64,000 nucleotides of DNA, taken from the NCBI RefSeq assembly GCF_000427405.1, contig NZ_KE386491.1, positions 1,967,001 to 2,031,000 of the forward strand, in the 5' to 3' direction. The translations under genes were made by a program, and so were the position numbers. Origin of the DNA: Flectobacillus major DSM 103. GTDB taxonomy: Bacteria > Bacteroidota > Bacteroidia > Cytophagales > Spirosomataceae. This document shows, in pieces, positions 51,495 through 60,424 of the stretch. The first letter of the stretch is position 1, and every line of letters starts with the position of its first letter. The notes beneath the pieces are model-generated. The model was not told the DNA's origin. It saw nothing but the letters and a program-made list of their open reading frames with translations, and did no database searches.

Positions 51495-51863
51495 ATGAAA
51501 ACTTTAGCATCAGTATTCGGACTTATTCTTTTCGCTCAAACAATCACAATGGCACAACACGCTTGGTCTGGCGACCCAGGATACAATGCCAATAACTATA
51601 AACACCCAAACAAAGCGGCTGTTGCTAGCAAAAGCGAAAAGTCGCCTCAATCTTCTTCAGCGCTGGCTTTGATGGGCAAATCTAACAGAGATTACAAAAA
51701 AGTTAATGATTCGGCTATTGAAAAACAAATCAGACTTGATTACAACAAAACACAAGCTGAAATTACTCAAGTACGAAATCATAAAATGCCATATACGCCA
51801 TTTCAGAGTTCGGTAGCCGACAAAGAGTTGGCGATAAAATCGGACACTGGCGATAAAAACTAA
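51495..51863 (+). CDS. Small secreted protein, likely target of the two-component system
   Basis: A 122-residue protein with a Sec signal peptide (LASVFGLILFAQTITMAQ). The mature part is Lys/Ser/Gln-rich without recognised domain (KHPNKAAVASKSEKSPQSSS). It lies 100 nt after the kinase on the same strand with its own start region. Probably periplasmic; function unknown. Confidence 0.7.
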   Translation: MKTLASVFGLILFAQTITMAQHAWSGDPGYNANNYKHPNKAAVASKSEKSPQSSSALALMGKSNRDYKKVNDSAIEKQIRLDYNKTQAEITQVRNHKMPYTPFQSSVADKELAIKSDTGDKN

Positions 51864-51883
51864 TTATTGTTTAGAAGGTTTAA

Positions 51884-51922
51884 AGGCTTGTCGATGCTTT
51901 ACAAAAGTATTTCGACAAGTCT
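51884..51922 (+). terminator. Terminator after the small secreted gene
   Basis: An 11-bp stem with one mismatch (51884-51894 with 51912-51922) is followed by CTTTTTTG on the plus strand. Confidence 0.7.
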
Positions 51923-52047
51923 TTTTTGTTTCTTCAAAACAACCTGTCTGAAAAAGACATAAAATAGCTGAGTTGATAAGAATAACTTTGCGATGTATTC
52001 AAATACCTGACTATCAAACAATACATTTTATTCATTAAGCTTATTTA

Positions 52048-53184
52048 TCATTTGTGAAAGTACCTCAACCATTTTCCTAAACTTTGGCCTTTATTATACA
52101 ACAAAGCGGCTGTAGAAGCTAGTGCCTCGGACAATAATACAGGTTTATCTAAAATAGAAGTAGCATAAATTACCGATGGCAACTGTATAATAGTATCCAA
52201 ATCTTGGAGTGTTCCAGCTACCAAAATCATAGGCTTTTGCCAATATTGAGCTTTTTGCCACACCACCGAAAGAACTTTCCCTTGCCAAGATTGCGAGTCG
52301 ATACGTCCTTCACCCGTAATAATCAAATCTGTTTGCTGAATCGCTTCGTCGAGCTGTAGGGTGTCAAAAATCCAAGTAGCTGCCGAACAAATCTGAGCAT
52401 TCAAAAAGCAAATAGCCCCTGCTCCTATTCCTCCTCCAGCCCCACTACCTTCTATATCCTGAACATCCTTATAAAAAGTATTGGCCATTAGCTTGGCCAC
52501 CGAAGCCAAACCTTGGTCGAGCAATGCTACAGCACTTGGGTCTGCCCCTTTTTGTGGAGCATATACGTATGCGGCTCCATTAATACCATACAAAGGGTTT
52601 TTTACATCGGTTGCCACCCAAAAATCAACAGACTGCAAATTCGGATGCACCGATGCAGTGCCTACAGATGTTATTTCGACCAAATTTTGTCCTTTAGGAA
52701 TTATACTTTGCCCATTTTTACCATAAAAAGTATATCCCAAAGCCAAGGCCATTCCAAGGCCTACATCATTGGTAGCACTGCCGCCAGCAGTTAGTACGAT
52801 TTTTTTAGCTCCTTTGCCCAAAGCATCAGCAATTAATTCGCCTGTACCAAAGGTTGTTGTTTGTAAACAGTCTCTTTCGTCTACTTTTAGGAGTTCTAAC
52901 CCAGAAGCTCGTGCCATTTCTACAATAGCCAATTGCTGAGATGCTACCCACAAGTACGATGCCTCAATAGCTCGCATAAGTGGGTCATGACACCGAACCG
53001 TTACCCATTCGCCCCCCAATACATCGGCCAAAATTGCTAGTGTACCTTCGCCACCATCGGCCAAAGGGAACACACGACAATGAGCTTCTGGAAAGGTAGA
53101 CTCAATGCCTGAAGCAAGCGAATCACATACCTCAAACGCAGGAAGAGCGTCTTTAAACGAGTCGGTAGCAATTAGTATATTCAT
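52048..53184 (-). CDS. Glycerate kinase (GlxK/GarK type)
   Basis: A 378-residue type 1 glycerate kinase: MNILIATDSFKDALPAFEV at the start, PLADGGEGTLAIL, LTAGGSATNDVGLGMALALGY and a C-terminal DLIITGEGRIDSQSWQGKVLSVV. It phosphorylates glycerate with ATP, feeding glyoxylate or serine-derived carbon to glycolysis. Length is normal. It stands alone. Confidence 0.94.
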   Translation of the reverse strand: MNILIATDSFKDALPAFEVCDSLASGIESTFPEAHCRVFPLADGGEGTLAILADVLGGEWVTVRCHDPLMRAIEASYLWVASQQLAIVEMARASGLELLKVDERDCLQTTTFGTGELIADALGKGAKKIVLTAGGSATNDVGLGMALALGYTFYGKNGQSIIPKGQNLVEITSVGTASVHPNLQSVDFWVATDVKNPLYGINGAAYVYAPQKGADPSAVALLDQGLASVAKLMANTFYKDVQDIEGSGAGGGIGAGAICFLNAQICSAATWIFDTLQLDEAIQQTDLIITGEGRIDSQSWQGKVLSVVWQKAQYWQKPMILVAGTLQDLDTIIQLPSVIYATSILDKPVLLSEALASTAALLYNKGQSLGKWLRYFHK

Positions 53185-53404
53185 AAGATTATCAACACTT
53201 TATGGATAGTCAACAACATTCTAACAAACTGTTTTTTCAAAGTACAAACGGCTGGAAAAGGCTGTTTTTGTAGAGAAAAACAAACTTATTATCAATACAA
53301 AATACTTGGTAAAATGGTTAGTATTTTTAGACTAAAGCTTCATCGAAGCACAGAAACAAAAGCAGTTCCGCTAGTATTAATCAATACCGTGTTAATCATT
53401 TTAT

Positions 53405-54097
53405 TTATTTTTGAGGTTCGCTCATTTCGTCGGTATCAGCATAGTTGAACTCTAGTTTACTTTGAGTTATTATCTCACCTAAAATATTTTTGAAATACCC
53501 CAATTTTATACTGTCGGTAAAGCGTTCGTTAAGCGTAGGAATATTTATTACTTCTTCTATACAGCTCATGTACCTGTCAACAATTGCTGTAACCAAATAA
53601 GTCTTACTTGCATTTTCTTTAATCTTGGTTAAAAGTCTATCCGTTGGCACATCTAACTTAATAACAAAGGTGATGGGAAACTTTTGAATTTTGTCAATGT
53701 CTAGAAAGTATTTTTTGAAGTCTAATGTTTCTGTTACCTGAAAAAAACGCCCCAATGGCCGCATTACAAAATCAATTCCACCATCATTGGCATTTGTTCT
53801 TCCTGTTTTGAAAAGTTGTAGGTTTTCTTTTTTTAACTTATCAGCTTGATAACCCCAGTAAATATGCTGGTCGTGATAGTAATATTTGAGAATAGCATAG
53901 CTGACGATTTCAAAAATTCTTGCATCTACATTAGGAGCAAGTAAATTATAGATAAACGCTATTACTTTTTCTGGTTTTGATTTTTCAATTTCCTGAAGTT
54001 CCTTAAGAGTTTTGATAAAACGCTGAAAAGCGTCTTGTTTTGTCTTGATGTATTCGTCTATAATTTCAACAATTACATTTGCTAAGTTGTATTTAGC
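53405..54097 (-). pseudogene. N-terminally truncated restriction endonuclease remnant, HaeII-like
   Basis: The frame is open from 54097 down to 53405 (about 230 codons) with a stop at 54098-54100 and no ATG until 53764. The readable product contains TGRTNANDGGIDFVMRPLG and FFQVTETLDFKK, a PD-(D/E)xK-like core (GIDFV...FQVTE) of the type seen in HaeII-family restriction enzymes. An ATG in another frame just upstream (MPKARLNTT) suggests a frameshift or partial deletion. No methyltransferase is adjacent, so it is a decayed leftover. Confidence 0.6.
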
Positions 54098-54224
54098 CTA
54101 GCTTTGGGCATAGGATTTGGGTAAAATGAATGAAATATACTTAAAAACATCTAATTAATCTGACATCAAAATACTAAATTATTTTTACAGTCATTTGTAC
54201 AGTTCAGTAAACACCCCCTCCTTT

Positions 54225-54836
54225 TTACGCAAACTGCTTATACAAAATCAGTAATGCCGAAATAATAAATACCATTCCTGCTAACTGATTAATACGCCGA
54301 ATTACTTTTTCGGTTAATACTTTTTTCATTTTATTGGCATAAAAAGAAATCAATGATTCGGCTAGCATTGTGGCAACTAGGCTAAACGAGAAAAAAACAA
54401 CGATTTCGTTAAGACTAAACTGCTGAGCTCCTTTTAGGTAGGTAGATGTACCAAAAACAGCAATATAATTGGATGGGTTTAATAAATTTAACAATAATCC
54501 CGAAGTGAAGTAATATAAAAAAGTACCAAACTTGGTTTGGGGATACACCAACTGTGTTTGTTGCTTGAAGAGGCTAATACAGCCCAAAGCTATCAAAAGT
54601 GTAGATCCACCGATAGACAAATATTCGTCAAAATGCTCAATTTGAGGTAATAGAGCTGTTCCAAAAACAGCAAAAAACATCAAAATAGCATCTGCTACAG
54701 TTACACCCAAGGCTATCAAAACACCACTTTTGTAGCCATTATCAATACTTGTTTGTACTAATCTAAAAAATGCTGGCCCAAATGTAAAACATAAGATAAA
54801 GCCATATAAAAAACCAAATACTATCGCAGAAATCAT
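54225..54836 (-). CDS. LysE-family amino-acid exporter
   Basis: A 203-residue inner-membrane protein with about six helices. The LysE motif FTFGPAFFRLVQTSIDNGYKSGVLIALG near residues 15-45 and LNLLNPSNYIAVF near 112 are typical. It exports an amino acid or analogue. It starts 10 nt after the NUDIX gene stop on the same strand, so both are one operon. Confidence 0.88.
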   Translation of the reverse strand: MISAIVFGFLYGFILCFTFGPAFFRLVQTSIDNGYKSGVLIALGVTVADAILMFFAVFGTALLPQIEHFDEYLSIGGSTLLIALGCISLFKQQTQLVYPQTKFGTFLYYFTSGLLLNLLNPSNYIAVFGTSTYLKGAQQFSLNEIVVFFSFSLVATMLAESLISFYANKMKKVLTEKVIRRINQLAGMVFIISALLILYKQFA

Positions 54837-54846
54837 AATCTCCTTT

Positions 54847-55395
54847 TTAAATACCTTTCAATCGGGCTACTTTGAGTAACGCCGCAATACTTAATGAATC
54901 TGTAATTTCAGCATTCATTACCATTTCTACCGCTTGCGATAGGCTTACTTTTTTGATTACTAATATTTCGGTATCGTCTGGCTCTGATTCGCCAAAACTA
55001 AGTTGCTCGGCCATATACATATAGCCAACTTCGTCAGTTACCGAATTGGAGGTATGAATCCGTCCTAGCTCTGTCCAGCTACGGGCTTCAATACCTGTTT
55101 CTTCCTTGAGTTCTCTTTTGGCCGAATCTAAGCTATCTTCGTTCATAGGGCCACCTCCCATAGGAATTTCCCACGAATATTCTTCCAAAGGATAACGATA
55201 TTGGCCTACTAGCCAAGTATTATTATGCTCGTCGAGGGGTACTATGGCTATTGCCTTATTTTTGAAGTGTGCAACGCCATAAATACCGGGGTCGCCATTG
55301 GGTTTTATTACTTCTTCGTGCCTAACAGTTACCCACGGATTATCATAAACTTGGGTTGAGGCTATTTTCTGCCAAGGATTTTTGTGTGTTGTCAT
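54847..55395 (-). CDS. NUDIX hydrolase (ADP-ribose pyrophosphatase type)
   Basis: A 182-residue protein with an intact NUDIX box beginning at GGGPMNEDSLDSAKREL and continuing KEETG (GX5EX7REUXEEXG, near residue 78). The N-terminus NPWVTVRHEEVIKPNGDPGIYGV is like ADP-ribose/GDP-mannose pyrophosphatases. It hydrolyses nucleoside diphosphate derivatives. Confidence 0.92.
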   Translation of the reverse strand: MTTHKNPWQKIASTQVYDNPWVTVRHEEVIKPNGDPGIYGVAHFKNKAIAIVPLDEHNNTWLVGQYRYPLEEYSWEIPMGGGPMNEDSLDSAKRELKEETGIEARSWTELGRIHTSNSVTDEVGYMYMAEQLSFGESEPDDTEILVIKKVSLSQAVEMVMNAEITDSLSIAALLKVARLKGI

Positions 55396-55532
55396 ACCAC
55401 AAAGGTAGACGAAGAACTTGACAATTGAAAAACTCTTATTAAGGTTATTGAGAACTAATATGTGAAATTATACGTATTTGTAAAATAACAAACATACATC
55501 ACTTTTGTCGGTGACATCCGTGTGTTTTGCCG

Positions 55533-55540
55533 TACCTTTG
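55533..55540 (+). promoter_or_regulatory. -7 element that decides the CDF transporter start
   Basis: TACCTTTG matches TAnnTTTG. Transcription would begin about 7 nt downstream, so the CDF start must be 55557 rather than the upstream ATG at 55527. Confidence 0.55.
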
Positions 55541-55556
55541 TGAAAATTTCCACTAC

Positions 55557-56540
55557 ATGAATACCAAATATAAAATCATATTATCATCGTTTGTTATTAG
55601 TACGTTTTTGATGATTATCAAATTTATGGCCTACTATATGACCTATTCTAGTGCCATTTTAACCGATGCCCTCGAATCTATCATCAATGTTGTAGCTAGT
55701 GGATTTGCGTTTTATGCCATTTATCTGGCGTCTCAGCCCAAAGATATGAATCACCCTTATGGTCATGGCAAAATAGAGTTTTTTTCGGCGGGTCTTGAAG
55801 GTGTCCTTATTGTTTTAGCTAGTATCTTTATCATATTTCATTCAGTTCAAAACTTCTTCAATCCTCAACCTCTTAGCGACTTAAAACTTGGTTTGGGTAT
55901 TATTATTTTGGGTGCTGTGGTCAATTGGTTTTTGGGGCATTATATTGAAAAAGAAGGTATTAAGTTTCAATCGCCAACGCTTATTGCCGATGGCAAACAC
56001 CTCAAACTTGATGCTCAAAGTGGTATTATTCTTATTATTGCCGTAGCTATAGTGGTTGTTAGCAAATCGGCATGGATAGATGGTGTTGCCTCGGTTAGTT
56101 TTGCTATATTTATGGGCTGGAGTGGTGTCAAGATTATTCGTAAGTCTATTGGTGGACTCATGGACGAAACCGACCAAGAAACGCTCGGAAAAGTAGTGGA
56201 GATTTTGAAAAATCATAAAAAAGAAGAATGGATAGACATTCATAACCTCCGTATTCAGCATTATGGTGCCGATTTGCATATCGATTGCCATATTACACTG
56301 CCCAAATATTACAATCTCGAAAAAGTACATGCCAATGTACATGAGTTTGAGGAAATTCTTGGAAAAGAATTTGAAGGAAATGTAGAGATTTTCATTCATG
56401 CCGACCCGTGTTTGCCTGAATGTTGCCATTATTGTAAGGTACACGACTGCCCTATGCGTTCGTTCCCAACCCTCAAAACTATTGAATGGAATCATGTTAA
56501 TCTATCACTCAATCAAAAGCATTTTATTGAAAGCATCTAA
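55557..56540 (+). CDS. Cation diffusion facilitator (CDF) metal exporter with Cys-rich tail
   Basis: About 327 residues. Transmembrane metal-binding pairs are in LTDALESIINV and HPYGHGKIEFFSAGLEG, and LKLDAQSG and a DGVAS pair follow. The cytoplasmic ferredoxin-like domain reads RIQHYGADLHIDCHITL and is followed by an unusual Cys/His-rich tail (DPCLPECCHYCKVHDCPMR). It exports Zn/Fe/Co-type cations by proton antiport; the tail may be a metal sensor. The following hydrolase gene overlaps its 3' end by 47 nt. Confidence 0.9.
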   Translation: MNTKYKIILSSFVISTFLMIIKFMAYYMTYSSAILTDALESIINVVASGFAFYAIYLASQPKDMNHPYGHGKIEFFSAGLEGVLIVLASIFIIFHSVQNFFNPQPLSDLKLGLGIIILGAVVNWFLGHYIEKEGIKFQSPTLIADGKHLKLDAQSGIILIIAVAIVVVSKSAWIDGVASVSFAIFMGWSGVKIIRKSIGGLMDETDQETLGKVVEILKNHKKEEWIDIHNLRIQHYGADLHIDCHITLPKYYNLEKVHANVHEFEEILGKEFEGNVEIFIHADPCLPECCHYCKVHDCPMRSFPTLKTIEWNHVNLSLNQKHFIESI

Positions 56541-57366
56541 ATTCCTGATTGTGCTTGTGGTATTCATTCCGATTATATTGATTGGGTGTATGCAAAATTT
56601 TAAGATGAGCCCCAAAGAGGTAGAGCTATATTATCTAGTTCACCCACCCAAGCCTTTGTTTCAATATTTTACTAGTCAACACAAAACTATCCATTATGCT
56701 TGCTCGGCCAATAATTCACATAGGATTCTCTTACTGATTCATGGGGCACCTGGGGCATGGTTTGGTTATAAAGAATACATTTCTGACCCTGTTTTGTTAA
56801 AGTATTTTAAAATTATTGTTCCCGATAGGCTGGGGTATCATAAGTCTGACCCCCAAACCAGTAGTATTGACCAGCAAGCCAAGGCACTAAAAAGCTTACT
56901 GGCACAGTTTCCTACTGCCGAAATCACGGTATTGGGGCGTTCTTACGGAGCACCTATAGCAGCAAGATTGGCAATGAATTACCCCAACTTGATAAAGCAC
57001 CTGATTTTGGTAGCTCCTGCTTGTGCTCCAGCTTTAGAAAAATTCTGGTGGTTTTCTAAGCCTGTTAATACGGGTTTGGTACGCTTTTTTTTACCTAGGT
57101 TTATTAATACTGCTAGCGACGAAAAGTTTCGCCATCAGCAAGAACTCAAAGAGATAGAACCAGATTGGGGCAAAATAACTTGTTCTGTAACAATTCTTCA
57201 GGGTGGAAAAGATTGGATTATCGATACAAAAAATGGAAAATATGTAGATTCAGCACTTACAAACGCCCCTAAGAAGTTTATTTATTTACCCGAAAATAGC
57301 CATTTATTGACTTATGAAAGAAAAGAATTGATGGAGGAATTGATTTTGGAAACCTTACAAAGATAA
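56494..57366 (+). CDS. Alpha/beta-hydrolase, membrane-anchored or lipoprotein
   Basis: About 290 residues from MLIYHSIKS (56494); an upstream in-frame ATG at 56398 lies inside the CDF gene. A hydrophobic N-terminus with a lipobox-like IPIILIGCMQN precedes an alpha/beta-hydrolase: oxyanion HGAPGAWFG, nucleophile elbow LGRSYGAP (GxSxG) near residue 150, Asp in GGKDWIID and His in NSHLLTYE. Substrate unknown. Its start overlaps the CDF gene, so translation is coupled. Confidence 0.86.
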   Translation: MLIYHSIKSILLKASKFLIVLVVFIPIILIGCMQNFKMSPKEVELYYLVHPPKPLFQYFTSQHKTIHYACSANNSHRILLLIHGAPGAWFGYKEYISDPVLLKYFKIIVPDRLGYHKSDPQTSSIDQQAKALKSLLAQFPTAEITVLGRSYGAPIAARLAMNYPNLIKHLILVAPACAPALEKFWWFSKPVNTGLVRFFLPRFINTASDEKFRHQQELKEIEPDWGKITCSVTILQGGKDWIIDTKNGKYVDSALTNAPKKFIYLPENSHLLTYERKELMEELILETLQR

Positions 57367-57422
57367 TACTATTGCTTTTATGGTTGTAAAACATTACAGA
57401 TGTTCAAACCACGTCAAAGTTC

Positions 57423-57455
57423 CAAGAGCCTTATCTGAACGATAAGGCTCTTGGG
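57423..57455. terminator. Strong terminator between convergent hydrolase and SPFH genes
   Basis: A 14-bp perfect stem (57423-57436 with 57442-57455) with a 5-nt loop; it serves both converging genes. Confidence 0.8.
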
Positions 57456-57476
57456 ATATAAAGGATAAATACTGTA

Positions 57477-58397
57477 TTATTTCATTTCTTTCATTTGCTG
57501 AATACCCATAAGCTGTTTCATTGTTTTTTCCATACCTTCTGTTGAACCATCCAAAAAAATCACATTGCCTTGCCCTTGTTCAGCAAAGTGCTTAACGGCC
57601 TCTGTCCACATCGAAAACAAAATCAAAGAAGCATCCAACTGGTTGTCTTTCATCACCTTAGCCGACTCGGCCATACCTTTTGCTACCTCCTCACGGAACA
57701 ACGCAACCCCTTGTCCACGCAACTGAGCGGCTACTTTTTCGGCCTCTGCTGCAATTCTAATCGCATTGCCGTCGGCTTCAGCACCTTTGGTTTTGGTAAT
57801 TAGCAAAGCCTGTCCTTCGTTTTCGGCAGCAGCTTTAAGGTTATTGGACGCTACAATCTGAGCCATAGAACGCATAATAGCCTCGTCAAAAGCAATATCA
57901 TTCAATTGTAAATCTATCAAATGATAGCCCCACGTTTCGAGGGTATTATCGATATGTTCTTTTACCTGTACTACAATTTCGCTTCTTAGACCCAATACTT
58001 CAGCCTGTTTTTTGGTAGCTACCAAAGCCCTGATCGTGCCTTCGATTGTTCTAATAAGGGCTTGCATAAAAGAACGCTCATCCATAAATTTGAAAGCTAC
58101 ATTCTTGATAGTTTCCTCTTCTTGATTCATTACAGCATATACCAGCATAGCCTTAAAATTAACATTAGCTTGGTCGGCTGTAATGGCCTGAAACTCTAGT
58201 TCTATCGACCTACTTTGGATAGAAATTCGCCTAAAAATAAACTCAACGAAAGGGATTTTAAAATTTAAACCAGGGGTCATAACTCTTTGATATTTACCAA
58301 AAACTGTTACAACTGCCACTGTTCCCTGATTAACAATCACCAATGACAAAGCACCAGTAATAAGCAACAACAAAACAATAATTACTAAAAAAGCCAT
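57477..58397 (-). CDS. SPFH/stomatin-like membrane protein
   Basis: A 306-residue protein: an N-terminal membrane helix (FLVIIVLLLLITGALSLVIV), an SPFH/Band-7 domain (GTVAVVTVFGKYQRVMTPGLNFKIPFVE), then a long Ala/Glu/Gln-rich coiled coil (AAAENEGQALLITKTKGAEADG). Such proteins form ring scaffolds in the membrane. It stands alone, with no NfeD partner visible. Confidence 0.9.
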   Translation of the reverse strand: MAFLVIIVLLLLITGALSLVIVNQGTVAVVTVFGKYQRVMTPGLNFKIPFVEFIFRRISIQSRSIELEFQAITADQANVNFKAMLVYAVMNQEEETIKNVAFKFMDERSFMQALIRTIEGTIRALVATKKQAEVLGLRSEIVVQVKEHIDNTLETWGYHLIDLQLNDIAFDEAIMRSMAQIVASNNLKAAAENEGQALLITKTKGAEADGNAIRIAAEAEKVAAQLRGQGVALFREEVAKGMAESAKVMKDNQLDASLILFSMWTEAVKHFAEQGQGNVIFLDGSTEGMEKTMKQLMGIQQMKEMK

Positions 58398-58504
58398 AGT
58401 TATAGAAGTTAAAATTACAAAAACAGCATCAAGGGTTGTTCCCTGATGCTACTCCAATGATACTAAAAATTACTAAACTATACTATCACTTTATATAATA
58501 AATT

Positions 58505-59206
58505 CTACACTCCCTTAATACTTCCCATGCCGCCATCTACCCCTATTACTTGGCCAGTAATCCATGAAGAAGCATCACTTATTAAAAAAGTACTAATTTC
58601 GGCAATGTCTGCTGGCAAACCAACACGCCCTAATGGATGACGTTTGTTTGATGCCTCTTTTTTCTCTGGAGTCGACAATAAGTTTTGTGCTAAAGGGGTG
58701 TCTGTCAACGATGGGGCAATACAATTTACTCTAATCTTGGCAGGCGACAATTCGGCAGCCAACGAAATCGTTAGCCCTTCTAAAGCCCCTTTTGAAGCAG
58801 CCACCGAAGCATGAAAACCCATACCAATTTTGGCTGCAACTGTGCTATATAATACAATAGATGCCCCTTCGGCTTTTTTGAGCCTAGGCAATACTGCCTG
58901 AATTACCGACACAGCTCCGACAACATTGATTTGAAAATCTTGTCGGAAATCATCCAAAGTAAGTCGATTGATGGGCTTTAAATTAATCGTACCTGGACAG
59001 TACACTACACCCGCTAATGCCACAGGCAAATTAGCAAAAACGTTGGCATCTGGATTGGTGGCATCCCAAGTAAGGTGTTCGACACCTTCTATATTCGGAT
59101 TATTTCTGGAGGCAGAAATAACAGAATAGCCTTTTTCTAATAAATTTTGGGCAATCGCATACCCTATTCCTGAGCTTGCTCCTACTACTAAAATATTTTT
59201 TGACAT
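58505..59206 (-). CDS. SDR-family protein lacking the catalytic tyrosine
   Basis: A 233-residue SDR with an intact cofactor motif GASSGIGYA and YCPGTIN, but the YxxxK motif reads VAASK (in FHASVAASKGALEG, near residue 148): Tyr is replaced by Val, while Lys and the upstream Ser (LYSTVAAK) remain. The usual hydride-transfer mechanism needs this Tyr, so it may bind cofactor without classical activity. C-terminal ITGQVIGVDGGMG is normal. It is the last gene before folE on the same strand. Confidence 0.85.
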   Translation of the reverse strand: MSKNILVVGASSGIGYAIAQNLLEKGYSVISASRNNPNIEGVEHLTWDATNPDANVFANLPVALAGVVYCPGTINLKPINRLTLDDFRQDFQINVVGAVSVIQAVLPRLKKAEGASIVLYSTVAAKIGMGFHASVAASKGALEGLTISLAAELSPAKIRVNCIAPSLTDTPLAQNLLSTPEKKEASNKRHPLGRVGLPADIAEISTFLISDASSWITGQVIGVDGGMGSIKGV

Positions 59207-59290
59207 ATCATTACTATCATTTTCAATATAGACTTTTTTCTTTATCTTAAAATTTTTGTGTATTTTTTATTAAAAAACATTAAACAAAAA

Positions 59291-59318
59291 AGCATCTAAG
59301 GTATAAACCCTAGATGCT
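59291..59318 (-). terminator. Terminator of the folE-queD operon
   Basis: An 8-bp AGCATCTA/TAGATGCT stem (59291-59298 with 59311-59318) with an extended base, followed on the minus strand by a T-run. It lies 29 nt after the folE stop. Confidence 0.7.
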
Positions 59319-59346
59319 CATAAATGTTTTATTTTTGATAGCTTCT

Positions 59347-60045
59347 TTAAGAAATATACTTCAAAAATTCGCTGCGTACAGCTTCATCTTGGAATTTGCC
59401 ACCATAAAAACTTGTCACAGTAGAAGAAGTTTCATCTTTTACCCCACGCGATGCTACACAAAGGTGTTTGGCATCAATCAACACTGCTACATTTTCGGTA
59501 CCTAGCACTTGTTGTAATTCGCGAGCAATCTGCATAGTCAAACGCTCTTGTACCTGAGGGCGTTTGGCAAAATACTGTACAATTCTATTAAGTTTTGACA
59601 ACCCAACTACTTTACCTTCGGCAATATAAGCTACATGAGCTCTACCAAAAATTGGCACAAAGTGGTGTTCACAATTAGAATAGAATGAAATGTTTTTTTC
59701 GACCAACATTTCGTTGTACTGATACTTGTTGTCAAAAAGAGCCACCGAAGGTTTATTTTTAGGGTCTAAACCACTAAAAATCTCTTTCACATACATTTTA
59801 GCCACTCTTTTAGGCGTTCCTTTCAAAGAATCGTCGGTCAAATCTAGCCCAAGGGTTTCCATGATTTGCTTGAAATGATATTCAATCTGAGCCATTTTTT
59901 CATCATCCGACATCTCAAAAGCATCCGCTTTCAAAGGAGTTTCCACAGACGTACTAAAATGTTCATCACCAATTTCTTCGTCTGAAAGCAATAATTTATC
60001 GTTATCAACCAATAGGGTATTCAACAAAGTTTCGTTCTGTTTCAT
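59347..60045 (-). CDS. folE: GTP cyclohydrolase I
   Basis: A 232-residue FolE: zinc/active-site motif FYSNCEHHFVPIFGRAHVAY near residue 122, QVQERLTMQIARELQ near 165, and the late Cys in AKHLCVASRGVKD. It converts GTP to 7,8-dihydroneopterin triphosphate, the first step of folate and queuosine/pterin synthesis. An N-terminal extension of about 40 acidic residues precedes the domain. Its start overlaps the upstream queD stop by 41 nt, and both use the product pathway, so they form an operon. Confidence 0.95.
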   Translation of the reverse strand: MKQNETLLNTLLVDNDKLLLSDEEIGDEHFSTSVETPLKADAFEMSDDEKMAQIEYHFKQIMETLGLDLTDDSLKGTPKRVAKMYVKEIFSGLDPKNKPSVALFDNKYQYNEMLVEKNISFYSNCEHHFVPIFGRAHVAYIAEGKVVGLSKLNRIVQYFAKRPQVQERLTMQIARELQQVLGTENVAVLIDAKHLCVASRGVKDETSSTVTSFYGGKFQDEAVRSEFLKYIS

Positions 60046-60424
60046 ATAATCTAATTTTAATGTCCAAGTTGGGGTTTAGCTTGTTTCGAAGCAAATCATA
60101 AATTACAATAGCAATATTTTCGGCAGAAGGGTTCAAATCTTTAAATTCCTCCGTATCCAAATTTAGGTTTCGGTGGTCAAATCTATCGAGAACCTCTGTT
60201 TTGATTAAATCACTCAAAATTTTCATATCAATTACATAACCTGTATCGGGGTCAAGCTCTCCTATCACCTGTACAATCAATTCATAGTTATGCCCATGAT
60301 AATTGGGGTTGTTACATTTACCATACACACGCTCGTTTCGCTCGTCCGACCAATTCGGATTGTGAAGGCGATGTGCGGCATTAAAATGTTCTTTCCTGAA
60401 CACAGCCACTCGCTTTGTACTCAT
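60005..60424 (-). CDS. queD: 6-carboxytetrahydropterin synthase QueD
   Basis: A 139-residue QueD/PTPS protein: zinc ligands in FNAAHRLHNPNW and NYHGHNYELIVQ, catalytic region DTGYVIDMKIL, and the end YETERNFVEY. It turns dihydroneopterin triphosphate (made by FolE, encoded next) into 6-carboxytetrahydropterin for queuosine. It is the first gene of the pair. Confidence 0.94.
   Translation of the reverse strand: MSTKRVAVFRKEHFNAAHRLHNPNWSDERNERVYGKCNNPNYHGHNYELIVQVIGELDPDTGYVIDMKILSDLIKTEVLDRFDHRNLNLDTEEFKDLNPSAENIAIVIYDLLRNKLNPNLDIKIRLYETERNFVEYPIG

Noticed and set aside
55881..56495. A 204-codon minus-strand open frame
   Set aside because: It is a shadow of the CDF transporter gene on the other strand.
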